From a virus: a stretch of DNA of 28,191 bases. The position numbers were made by a program, and so were the translations under genes. Each line of letters starts with the position of its first letter. Positions within the stretch are counted from its first letter, which is position 1. Where the stretch lies: the IMG/VR virus record IMGVR_UViG_3300003702_000012, positions 1 through 28,191 of that record, one strand, 5' to 3'. The notes beneath the pieces were generated by a model. The model saw only the letters and a program-made list of their open reading frames with translations, had not been told where the DNA came from and made no database searches. Positions 7,401-15,700 of this stretch are shown here, one piece after another.

Positions 7401-10400
7401 TTTGAATACAATTATTACTTTTTGAAGTATCATCATCAAATTCTAAAGAATACGTATCTGCATTAAATCCTGGAGTAAGTTCTTTTTGTTTAAAATCCAT
7501 CGCACAATAATAATCTAAATCATACACATCTCCAATAGAATGTCCAGCAAATGGATCGACCATAATACCATTTTTAAATCTGTCATTTCCATTAGCATCA
7601 GTAATTGAAACACCATCTGCTTCTTTTTCTAACAAATTCATTGCTGTATAATATTCTAATCTTTCTATTCTCTTTTCTAACTCGCCTATATCACTCATAG
7701 TATAACCTTTATGTTCAATATATTGAGTAATTACATTATTTAAATCAAAAGTATAGGCTGGAATTGAAACAGAATATAAAGTCATAGAATCTTCATCATC
7801 AGATGGTAACTGAGGTTCATCAGCAGAAATGCCTTTGAGAACTTTAAGTTTTCTATCTCTTGTTAATATAATTTTATCTTTTCTAGGAAGGTAATAATTA
7901 TAATCTGTTGTTGCTGTAAAATTGCCTGCAGGAGTTACTTTTGGAGAGAATACATTTGCTGTTGCCGTAATGTCATTACCTGCACCAGATTCATATCCAT
8001 GCCTACGTGGGCGATAGTCTATCATATCTTTTAATTCAAATGATTCTCCACTAGTAGAACTTACGTAAGTGGGAATCTCAGTATATACAGTATTTGTTGT
8101 ATGTGCAGCATTACCTGATATGGCAAAAGTATAAGAATCTACAATAAATGCACCATCTCCATGATGTTGCCAATAATCAACTATTGCCATAACTTGTCCG
8201 CTTGGAGGTGTCACACCTGGTTTCAATGAAATTTTTCCATAATCATAATAATTATCACGTTGCCCCGTGTCCAATATCCAATCAGAAGTAATATCATGTG
8301 TGTTTGATGTACCACCTCCAGCAGAAGTATAAGCGGCGGTTAACATAGCATTAGTAATCGCAACACTCTTATCAAGAGAATCTATTACAACTTTAATCTT
8401 TTTAATATCAGCGAGAAATAATGAATTATTTGCGCCAATTGATGAGTTAACTGGAGGATAAGCAGTGTTTGAAGTTCCCATGGCACCCATATGAATTTGT
8501 CCATTATTAGCCATGTGAGTATTAGATGGAGCGGCATTAACTACAGTTGTATTACCATTAATAAGATTTTTCCGAGCAATACCAGTAGCAGTTGCGTCTG
8601 CCCCCTGAATATTAACGGTTGTAATAATATCTGTAGTTCCGGCATATGCGGTTTCTGTAGTATTTGCAGAATCAAAAGTAAGAGTATCAGCAACAGTAGA
8701 TGTTGTACTAATTGTCATTGATCTACCATTACCAGTATTTGCACCTATGGTCGTTAAAGCATTCGAAAAATCCACCAATTGACCAGCCGCCATAGTTCCA
8801 GCAGTCCTAGTAGATAATGAAACTATATGATGTTTAATATCAGTTTGAGAAACAACACCTATTGTTCCAGGATAAAATCTTTCATTACTTTGATCTGTTT
8901 GTATTGAAAAACCACCAGTGGAATTTACTGTAACCCCATCATAATATCTCTTTGCTGTATATACTGTATTTGTAGTACCAGTAGGAAGTAAAGTTTTTAG
9001 AATTGGTTTTTCAAAAGGAAATAATAAAGACCTATGTAAATCTGTTACATTAAATATTTTTGTATTTGCTGTCTCATCACTATTAACCTTACCTGTTGGG
9101 TCAATATTTATTCCAGATGTAATACTTGTGGTAGCAACAACAACTGCTGATTCAATATCTTTGGCACTAAATTGAACAGTATATGTAGAATCTGATTGCG
9201 TTTGTTGTGAAAGAGGTGAATTAAGTAAAGCCATATATGAACTAGCTGCTTCTATTGCTCCATCTGCATCATGGTCAACACCATATGGTATTGCTCCTGT
9301 TGCTCCTACATTTGCCCCAAACCAACGAGTAATTCTTCTCGTATCACTTGTTGATGATCCTAAATAAGTTGTATTAACTGTTACTGTACAATTATATAAA
9401 CAATTAACAGTTGGAAAAGAACTGGCTCCAGAAGTAGCAAGTTTTACTACTGAAACATTAGCTACCGCTGCCCCACAAGTTCCAGTTACTTTACTGAATC
9501 TCATATCAAATAAGTCTAATCTACCAATATATGAAGATTTGGCATTTGCACCAGCCGCAGAATATTGGAAATTTCTAACTCTTGCGGTTCCAATTTTTGT
9601 ATTGGCTATGGTTGCCGCGCTTGTAGTATCAATAGCGGATACAGCATGAGTGGTGTTTTTATTAAACACATAATTCGCGTCAACTGGCCATTTCACCATA
9701 TGCAAATCAACAATCTCACAATTGGCTTCTTGACCCGTACTACCTGCCCCATCACACAAAAATGAACCATTGGGATCTCTTACTTTGAAATAAGGCCCAT
9801 AATCAAGAGTAATTGTTTCACCAAAAACGTTGGAAGTGTCTCTTGACTTAGAGAGTGTTACATAATCTGTTTGAGGGCTTTCATATCCATAACCTTTGAT
9901 ATATGCTCTACCTCCACTAATACCAATAGAAAAATCTGTTTCTCGTCCAATTGTTTGGACTGTACCATCACCCAAGGTGGCAGCAGTAGTAAATTGAGTA
10001 TTATTTGCAATGGCAGAAATTGTTGTAGTAGCCGTTGTATTACTTGAAACAAAAACTGTTTGGCTTGTAGCCAAATCATCAGAAAATGCAGTACCAGAAC
10101 CAGTAATAGTTGCTGTTCCGCTTATACTAGTAGTACCACCTATTCTATGATACGTAGTTTCTGCTTCAAAAGGAGTTATCGTATAATCACCACTTTCATC
10201 TTCCGTTCTTCGCGCAAGAGTTTTTTCTAATTCTGTAGTACCTGGATACTTATTTGTAATAAGTTTTATTCCATTATTAAGTCGAAATAATTCAAGATAA
10301 TTTGCGTCAGCCGCATTTTCAATTGGATCTGTTTGATTTAATTGTTTCTTGGCAAGAGCCGCCACAATTTTATACCTATTTGCACCGGGAGCCGTATAAT

Positions 10401-11106
10401 TTTCAGTGCCCTGTGCGGTATCAAGTAATGAACTGTCATCATTATAATCCACAAATGATTCGGTAATTTCAAGTCCCACACGATATGAAGGTGTTTTAGA
10501 GTATTTTTCTAAAACTAATGTTTGTGCCGCTACTCTGACAAAAAATCCTCCTATATAATACACACCCGCATCTATACTCACAATAGATGCGTTAGAAGAA
10601 GGTGCCGTATTTCCACTCGCAGACACTACATCGGCAATTTCTGATGTAGTAATTGTATTTGCTTGAAATGTTGTACCCTCTTCAGTTGTCACAATTTCAT
10701 TATTTGAAAATTCTTTTTCATCCAAATATTGTACATAAAGAGTATCATATTCTGTGGCAGTGGCTTCATCTGTTTTTACTACATATGCTCTAGCGCTTGA
10801 AGTACCTCCCGTAACAATTTGACCATCGAAATTATCTGCGGAAATATCAGTACCTTCATAAGCATCTTGTAATTTTACAGATTTGAGATCCGTATCAAGT
10901 GTAATATTAGCGCCTGTCACTCTCTGACCATCTTCAAAAAGATAAGAACCATTTCGTTCAATTTGTTTTTGTAGAATGGTTTGTAACTGGGTCACCTCCC
11001 TTGCTTGCAAAGAATACCCGGGACGGAATAGAATTCTATAAAAATCCTTATCCTCACTATAATCATCATAATATGGAGTTACATTAAAATCTGTCGTTAA
11101 AGCCAT
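4498..11106 (-). CDS. 2202-residue DUF4815 virion protein (baseplate periphery)
   Basis: This is the largest gene in the window. Its N-terminus has the DUF4815 signature NVTPYYDDYSEDKDFYRILF followed by RPGYSLQAREVTQLQTILQ and GSYLFEDGQ (about residues 8-62). This domain is found in structural proteins of marine T4-like phages and has no assigned function. GRAYIKGYGYE near residue 395 belongs to the same conserved part. A beta-module insert precedes it (about 322-386). Around 1134-1165 a helix with heptads (ELEKRIERLEYYTAMNLLEKE) is typical of trimeric baseplate or fibre proteins. The C-terminal third holds GTGYHDS and GSGYTKTPTVTVVG motifs. The last 160 residues (RRVALQEGFDAKDLVAYISA ... NVPRVRDLRAIAV) look like a conserved terminal domain. 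It sits directly after gp8, where T4 has genes 9-11. It is probably a peripheral baseplate protein, but equivalence to gp9 or gp10 is unproven. A weak AGGAA site serves the ATG at 11106. Confidence 0.85.
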   Translation of the reverse strand: MALTTDFNVTPYYDDYSEDKDFYRILFRPGYSLQAREVTQLQTILQKQIERNGSYLFEDGQRVTGANITLDTDLKSVKLQDAYEGTDISADNFDGQIVTGGTSSARAYVVKTDEATATEYDTLYVQYLDEKEFSNNEIVTTEEGTTFQANTITTSEIADVVSASGNTAPSSNASIVSIDAGVYYIGGFFVRVAAQTLVLEKYSKTPSYRVGLEITESFVDYNDDSSLLDTAQGTENYTAPGANRYKIVAALAKKQLNQTDPIENAADANYLELFRLNNGIKLITNKYPGTTELEKTLARRTEDESGDYTITPFEAETTYHRIGGTTSISGTATITGSGTAFSDDLATSQTVFVSSNTTATTTISAIANNTQFTTAATLGDGTVQTIGRETDFSIGISGGRAYIKGYGYESPQTDYVTLSKSRDTSNVFGETITLDYGPYFKVRDPNGSFLCDGAGSTGQEANCEIVDLHMVKWPVDANYVFNKNTTHAVSAIDTTSAATIANTKIGTARVRNFQYSAAGANAKSSYIGRLDLFDMRFSKVTGTCGAAVANVSVVKLATSGASSFPTVNCLYNCTVTVNTTYLGSSTSDTRRITRWFGANVGATGAIPYGVDHDADGAIEAASSYMALLNSPLSQQTQSDSTYTVQFSAKDIESAVVVATTSITSGINIDPTGKVNSDETANTKIFNVTDLHRSLLFPFEKPILKTLLPTGTTNTVYTAKRYYDGVTVNSTGGFSIQTDQSNERFYPGTIGVVSQTDIKHHIVSLSTRTAGTMAAGQLVDFSNALTTIGANTGNGRSMTISTTSTVADTLTFDSANTTETAYAGTTDIITTVNIQGADATATGIARKNLINGNTTVVNAAPSNTHMANNGQIHMGAMGTSNTAYPPVNSSIGANNSLFLADIKKIKVVIDSLDKSVAITNAMLTAAYTSAGGGTSNTHDITSDWILDTGQRDNYYDYGKISLKPGVTPPSGQVMAIVDYWQHHGDGAFIVDSYTFAISGNAAHTTNTVYTEIPTYVSSTSGESFELKDMIDYRPRRHGYESGAGNDITATANVFSPKVTPAGNFTATTDYNYYLPRKDKIILTRDRKLKVLKGISADEPQLPSDDEDSMTLYSVSIPAYTFDLNNVITQYIEHKGYTMSDIGELEKRIERLEYYTAMNLLEKEADGVSITDANGNDRFKNGIMVDPFAGHSIGDVYDLDYYCAMDFKQKELTPGFNADTYSLEFDDDTSKSNNCIQSGGLVTLPYDHTSFIDIPLTGNTESKNFQKYLSVNPFAKQSYIGSLELDPPGDIWYDSSNRASVVVNLEGQNDGFLNIITSNGHGTMWNSWERIWSGRLPESSEEIKKGSRDLGKKVKSKRETTEVSLKKTGIALRSGELPEKIIKLVGNKLVDVSVVPYIRTQTLRFIAKGLKPNKNVYAFFDGVNITANVKQATSATLSEVNQDNVFRTTSGHHEQITIQGTGTNASNTANVLFMNDRTAANGCTIMYIEESTALAFSLSSIVQGDKSGANGTISSTPTSYQYANTELQVSAEGVVAGVISIPSNKFLTGPRLLRLTDDVDNILSTTTSVAESHFHASGATQTRIDGIVSTRPPITRRQDPTELTIAKSATEARQSTSTNFVYPMAQTFFVDKDNYPFGVFATRLHLYFYSKASTTSGSKTPVTVSLRPVYNGKPSSSVIIPFSEVTKWTGGITANISTPVPVTTAVTANNTVAGETVGEFAPDLRGNSMTGNMSRIDKGSKTVFEFSSPVYLLPGEYAFVVQSNDPAYKLYAYDIGAKHTGTDRKITKPKVVGSFFKQHNATEWEPEPAEGLMFRLDRADFTYGTTANVSYARFKNSVNSAMGATSNTKIDVMKIMTAELNFANTSFTYSYDSAANGTAYAEATADYKDTITNKNIFLEQQQAIQYITNTTNTHYKNSFTVNTIMTTSNTYVSPILDVHKMGVVNVEYLINNGSLANSDIRITNPGTGYHDSRVGGNTTQFATGDAISGNTSVFTVSSPDISGGTTATIGANVHLTGSVNAFNQMAVVGAGSGYTKTPTVTVVGEGGGSAGSGATVEIVGETGASGGNNKARYISRRVALQEGFDAKDLVAYISAYKPYNTDVHVYYKVSNKEDSENFEDRSWVKMTQDTAADVYSADKEDYKQFKFVSSDGKIEYLNTAGTSFEDFSTFAVKIVLTMNRSSQKNSINVPRVRDLRAIAVATTS
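9948..10140 (-). repeat. GD-type beta-module inside the DUF4815 protein
   Basis: This insert runs from about residue 322 to 386 of the DUF4815 protein. It has the order ITGSGTAFSDDLATSQTVFV, then SSNTTATTTISAI and TLGDGTVQTIG. The same order (GT-x-F, then D/E-L-x-x-G-D, then SS-x-T ... V-x-x-I, then GDGT) occurs three times in the gp7-like protein. It interrupts the conserved N-terminal region just ahead of GRAYIKGYGYE. Confidence 0.6.
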
Positions 11107-11133
11107 TGTTTTTTTCCTAAATTATCAGCAATA

Positions 11134-12705
11134 TTAAAACTCTAGTACAAGTTTTATATCTTCTAATTGGTCTTCTGACCGTGTAATTGCTGCTCTATTC
11201 TCTATATAAAGAATTTCACCAGAATATCGTTTCATATCTGGTGTAGCAATTGTACTAACTGTTGCTGTCCCGCCGGAAGTATTTCCTGTAATTGTATTAA
11301 CTGTACTATTTGCAACAAAAGTTCCTAAAACATCTGTTATCCTGATTTTATTTCCATCTCTAAAATCAACAAAAGTGCCATTTGCTGTAGAGGACCCTAA
11401 CGTTCCTCCCTGATAGATAACTTCATCATTTGCCGTTGATGGGGGATATCCAAAAGTTCCTGTTACCCCTGTTAATGTTAATGTAAAAGTTTGATCTGCT
11501 TGTGCTCCCGTGAAAAACGCTTCTACGTTAGAATATTGTTTAGGATCACGTAATAAACCCACTTTTCTATAATCACAACTTGTAGCAAATTTACTATCTT
11601 CATTTCCACTTAATCTGGCATTTACTATAACATAATGACCGCCCAATTCCACAGGAGCATTAGAACCATGTCCTCCCGGAGGTCCTATAATAACAGTTCC
11701 CGTTGCACCAGAACCATGACTAGCATTTCCATAAACTGTAACATTTGCTGTTGTATAACTACTTCCTACTTTAGTTATTTCAATTTTAGTTACTTGTGTA
11801 CCAGAATTTCCAATACATCTCGCCTTTGCCGCTGAACCATCTCCATTAACATTTGCCGTTGGAGCAAGTTGATATCCACTAGATGTATTCGCTAATACTG
11901 AAAAGGCATTTACTAAGGTTGCTCGTCTTTGTGCTCCGTCATATGCACTAATTACCGATTGCTCTCCTCGGGAAGCATTGTTTGTTATATAAACTGTTGA
12001 ATTTACATAAATGCCATCAGTAGTATTTGCAGAAGCTGCGAGAGTTATAACTGATGTATTTTGTACACTCGCCAAAGTTCCTTCATCAAATAAAAATGAA
12101 GTACCATTTGCAGTTTTATTAATAATATCAACAGCCCCATCTATTGCTATATCTTCAACATTAAATTGATTAGAACCATCATCCACAGAACCCACTTTTT
12201 GTACGGGAACATAATCTGTAGTCACAAATTTCAGCTTATCTTCAGGTGAAATGGTATACAAATATTTCCATTTATAACCATCATCAGTTTCAATAATTTT
12301 TGTACTGGTGCCCGTTGGTTGAGATGTTGAATTACCACTATTTATATTATTTTGTACACATTTATATACATGATCACTTGTTGTAACAACATAAAAAGTA
12401 TTTGAATATAAATCAGCATTAGTATCAGTATATGCAGTATAAGCTGTATTTGTTGTCCAATTATATCTTTTGACAATTTGTGATACATCACTGCCATCTA
12501 ACTTTTTGGCAGAAATCATATCTCGCCAATGTGCATATGCTGTATTGGCTACAGAATCAGAAGGAGTTGGTGGTGTAGATTCATCTGGCCATACAACAGG
12601 GCCTCCAATAAACATATATAAATTGGTAGCAGTTGTTTCACTTAAAGCTTCTACAAACTGTTCTGCATTATGTATTCTAAAATTTGCTGAAATAACTTTT
12701 GCCAT
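11134..12705 (-). CDS. 8: Baseplate wedge protein gp8 (T4-like)
   Basis: gp8 is a baseplate wedge component that joins the gp7/gp10 assembly in T4. The 523 residues keep the T4 framework. The N-terminal part contains LYMFIGGPVVWPDESTPPTP (29-48) and a TFYVVTTSDHVYKCVQNNIN block (103-122) followed by ETDDGYKWKYLYTISPEDKL (139-158). The C-terminal end MKRYSGEILYIENRAAITRS (491-510), followed by EDQLEDIKLVLEF, aligns well with the end of T4 gp8 (LMRHSGEMIYMENRPPI...). It is much longer than T4 gp8 (334 aa). The extra length is in the middle: a GSSYTTANVTVYG motif with GSGATGTV (314-337) and a double VIYQGG/ITGNTSG module (427-485). The ATG at 12705 has AGAAGGA upstream. A late promoter and a large hairpin lie directly ahead of the gene. 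Confidence 0.92.
   Translation of the reverse strand: MAKVISANFRIHNAEQFVEALSETTATNLYMFIGGPVVWPDESTPPTPSDSVANTAYAHWRDMISAKKLDGSDVSQIVKRYNWTTNTAYTAYTDTNADLYSNTFYVVTTSDHVYKCVQNNINSGNSTSQPTGTSTKIIETDDGYKWKYLYTISPEDKLKFVTTDYVPVQKVGSVDDGSNQFNVEDIAIDGAVDIINKTANGTSFLFDEGTLASVQNTSVITLAASANTTDGIYVNSTVYITNNASRGEQSVISAYDGAQRRATLVNAFSVLANTSSGYQLAPTANVNGDGSAAKARCIGNSGTQVTKIEITKVGSSYTTANVTVYGNASHGSGATGTVIIGPPGGHGSNAPVELGGHYVIVNARLSGNEDSKFATSCDYRKVGLLRDPKQYSNVEAFFTGAQADQTFTLTLTGVTGTFGYPPSTANDEVIYQGGTLGSSTANGTFVDFRDGNKIRITDVLGTFVANSTVNTITGNTSGGTATVSTIATPDMKRYSGEILYIENRAAITRSEDQLEDIKLVLEF
11251..11427 (-). repeat. Double beta-module of gp8, matching that of gp14
   Basis: Residues 427-485 read DEVIYQGGTLGSSTANGTFV, then KIRITDVLGTF, then TITGNTSGGTATVS. 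The order and spacing match residues 195-250 of gp14 (GETVYQG, KISDIKGTF, VVGGSSTATRSLS). Conserved gp8 sequence resumes at residue 491, so the module sits immediately inside the conserved C-terminal strand. Confidence 0.7.
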
Positions 12706-12717
12706 TAATTCCTTCTG

Positions 12718-12758
12718 CCGTATAAAGATTATACAGATATTTATAATCTTTTATACGG
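12718..12758 (-). repeat. 41-base imperfect palindrome (hairpin) at the gp7/gp8 junction
   Basis: The plus-strand arm 12718-12733 (CCGTATAAAGATTATA) is complementary to 12742-12758. The second arm has one extra T, giving a 16-base-pair stem with a single-base bulge and an eight-base loop. The structure includes the stop codon of the gp7-like gene (12751-12753) and the late promoter of gp8, and ends two bases before the gp8 AGAAGGA ribosome site. It lacks a following U-run, so it does not look like an ordinary intrinsic terminator. Confidence 0.8.
12738..12745 (-). promoter_or_regulatory. T4-type late promoter of gp8 (TATAAATA)
   Basis: The minus strand reads TATAAATA, a perfect late consensus, in the 45-base gap between the gp7-like gene and gp8. 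T4 spacing predicts a start near 12732 and a leader of about 27 bases. The upstream context AAGAT-TATAAATA resembles the one before gp25 (AAAGT-TATAAATA). The octamer overlaps one arm and the loop of the palindrome at 12718-12758. Confidence 0.75.
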
Positions 12759-15700
12759 ATGTTTTCTTTTTACCTACCTGGTTATTCAATATTGTAAATT
12801 CTTCAAAAAGCATATACTCTGTTTCATTTGTCGTTTCTAATTGGAATCTGCCCGTATCTACATCAGTATCAATAACATTTAAAAATATATTAGCCATTGA
12901 GAATTTTTTGTTTAATGTAAGAGTAGTATTACTAGATTCCAAATCAAATCTATGTTCTTTTATTCTTACAAAGGTTTGATTGGCACCAACAACGGGTCCT
13001 GTACCAAGAGCAACATTTGTAGTAAATATAGTATTACTTGTAACAGCTGTAACATTTGCGTATAATGATGTATTACTGGAAAGTGAAATTATATCACCAG
13101 CAGTTAAGTCTTCATCAAATGTTGAACCTACCGCAGTAACAGTTTTTACTCCATCATTAACACCATTAGCAGATGTATTGCCTCTTATAGTACTTTCAAG
13201 AATAAAATATAAAGGCTCACTATCTATATCAATAGTACTTGATGTACCATCTCCCATAGAATTAGCATTAACTACCATTAGAGTACTATTACTAATTGAA
13301 ATTACTTCTGCTAATGCACTAGTATCTGATGAAAATGATACTATATCACCCACTTCTACTTCTTCATCAAATTTCGTTGCCACTCCTATAATAGCATTAG
13401 GTGTTGCTGAATAAGTATTTGCTGTATAACTTGTACCATTTTCAGTAACAGTATTTCCGGCAAGAAATGTTCCTGTGGCGGAATGAACCAATACTGTTTG
13501 AGCATTTGAATCAAATGAAACTATATTACCCAAAGCACTATTTGCTTCATTAACCAAATAATTTGATATTGTGGTATTACTATCTTCTAATAACAAACCA
13601 CCTGTTTCTATAGTAAATCGTGAATCATCCAGAAAAAATGTATCTATTTGTAAATTAATATTTTTATGTTTCAAAAGAGAAAGTGTTGCACCACTGTCAT
13701 CTCCCACAACATTTGTACTATCTACAAATGATCGAGCAAATTCTCCATAAATGGTCATAGAACTGTTCGATGTAACATTATAATCGGCAAGAGCAATTGC
13801 TGTTGAACTGATTTGTAATATATCACCAGATACATAACCTTCCAATTCCAAGTGTACTGGATCACCTCCTGATGTCTCCTCTAATAATAAATTATTACTA
13901 TCAGAATAAAATTCAATTGAAGCATTGGCTGTAGAATCGGCTAATGAATCACCTTGATAAACAGTTTCCCCTTCAATAAATCCTCGAGTACCCGTGAAAT
14001 CTAATAATGTTCTAACATTTGATGTACTAATCAATTCAAATGACAATTTATCATAAACTTGTGAAATAGATTTACCGGCTGAAAAATTTGCAGTTGCATT
14101 AGTAACTTGCATCGAAATAATTAAATTTGATGAAGATGCTATGGTTGTTCCTGTTATACTTGAATCTAATCTTAATTCTCCATCAGAAACATTAAACGCT
14201 TGTTCATCATCAAAAGTAATCATATCATTAGCAGAAAAATCATCACTAAAACTAGTTCTTAAATAAATGGATTGAGAAGTACCGTCTCCTATAGCAACAT
14301 TAGTTGTAAGTGTATTAGCGTCCGTAATCGCAGTAACATTTGCCAACGTAGTTGAGTCACTAGAAACATAAATTTTATCTCCAATCTCCAATTCTTTAAC
14401 AAAGTCAGTTGTGGTTTTTACTCCATTTAAAGTTGTACTACTACTAACAGTTGTTGTTCCCGAAAGTGTTGTTATACCATTTATTGTAGTATTACCTCCT
14501 TGAACTGTAATATCTCCACCACCACTAACTGATGTATTACTTATTGGTTGAACCTTAAATGTATTTACATTATGTGTTGGGTTTGTATATTCTTCTGTAA
14601 TTAAAAAGTGATCAGATCCTAATTGTGCTCCACGCCCTAATGGAATTCCTTGAGTACCATCTTCCATGATGATGTCATTACCACTTTCAGTAATAATAAT
14701 ATGAGGAGAATCCTGATTTAAATACAAATACTGTCGAGGAACCTGCATTTCTCCAAAAAGCTGTTGCCCCGCAGGATGTAATAATTTTCTAACCGTTTTT
14801 CTATAATCATCAATAGAATTTTCTGCTCTTATTACATACGAATAATCTTGATAATAAAGACTGTCTTGAACAATTTTAGTAGAACTTAATTGACCCCTAT
14901 CATCTTTAAATGAACCTGCCGCTAATACAACAACTCCAGTCTGAGCTGTAAGATCAGCGTTTCCATCACCCAAACCACTCATATCGATTGTTGGAGATGA
15001 AGTATACCCTAAACCAGGATTTGTAATTTCAAGGGCTCTAATAGTTCCCGCGGCCAACTGTCCAGCAGCAACATTTGCATTGTCTCCTTTAGTACCTCCA
15101 GCAATTACTACATTTGAAGTTGAATTTACATTTGCTCTTGCTTGTGATGTTGTGTTTGAGCTTGTAATATATTCATTTAATTCAAATCCCCTGAGATTAA
15201 ATGTCCATTTATCTCCGACAGCGGCAGAATCACCAGTATTAGCTACAAATTTTACTGACACCCCTGTATTACCTAAAGCCTGATCTGGACGGGTAACTGA
15301 TTGTGTAATAGGAATAGATGTTACAAATTCTACAACAGATTGTGCTTCCTGCCCTCCAGTATTTGCAGTAAAACCAAATATATTATAACTGTATGTTGAA
15401 AATGTACTATTTGCGGATTCTACTTTAATTGTGAAATATGTATTTCCATTTGTGTTTGCGAAACCATAAAATCCATTAACTGTGGCAGTAAAAGTTCCGT
15501 TAGTGGATGTGGCTTTGGTGAGAGTTGTGGCCCCAGCATTTACTCTACTTATAAAACGTAATTGAGTATTTCCCGAATTGACAGAAATTATATTACCTGT
15601 TGCGCCGCTTGTACCCCCTGTAATGGTTTCTCCTATAAAAAATGAATTAGAACCAATATTGTAAATATTTAAAAGAGGGGCGGCTGGTAGTTTTAAATCA

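Noticed and set aside
12718-12758. Ordinary intrinsic terminator after the gp7-like gene
   Set aside because: The stem is mostly A-T pairs and no U-run follows; the feature is retained as a hairpin but not called a terminator.
12470-12979. 169-residue plus-strand frame covering the gp7/gp8 junction
   Set aside because: It runs antisense through the end of the gp7-like gene, the late promoter and the start of gp8, all of which are supported; composition is that of a shadow frame.
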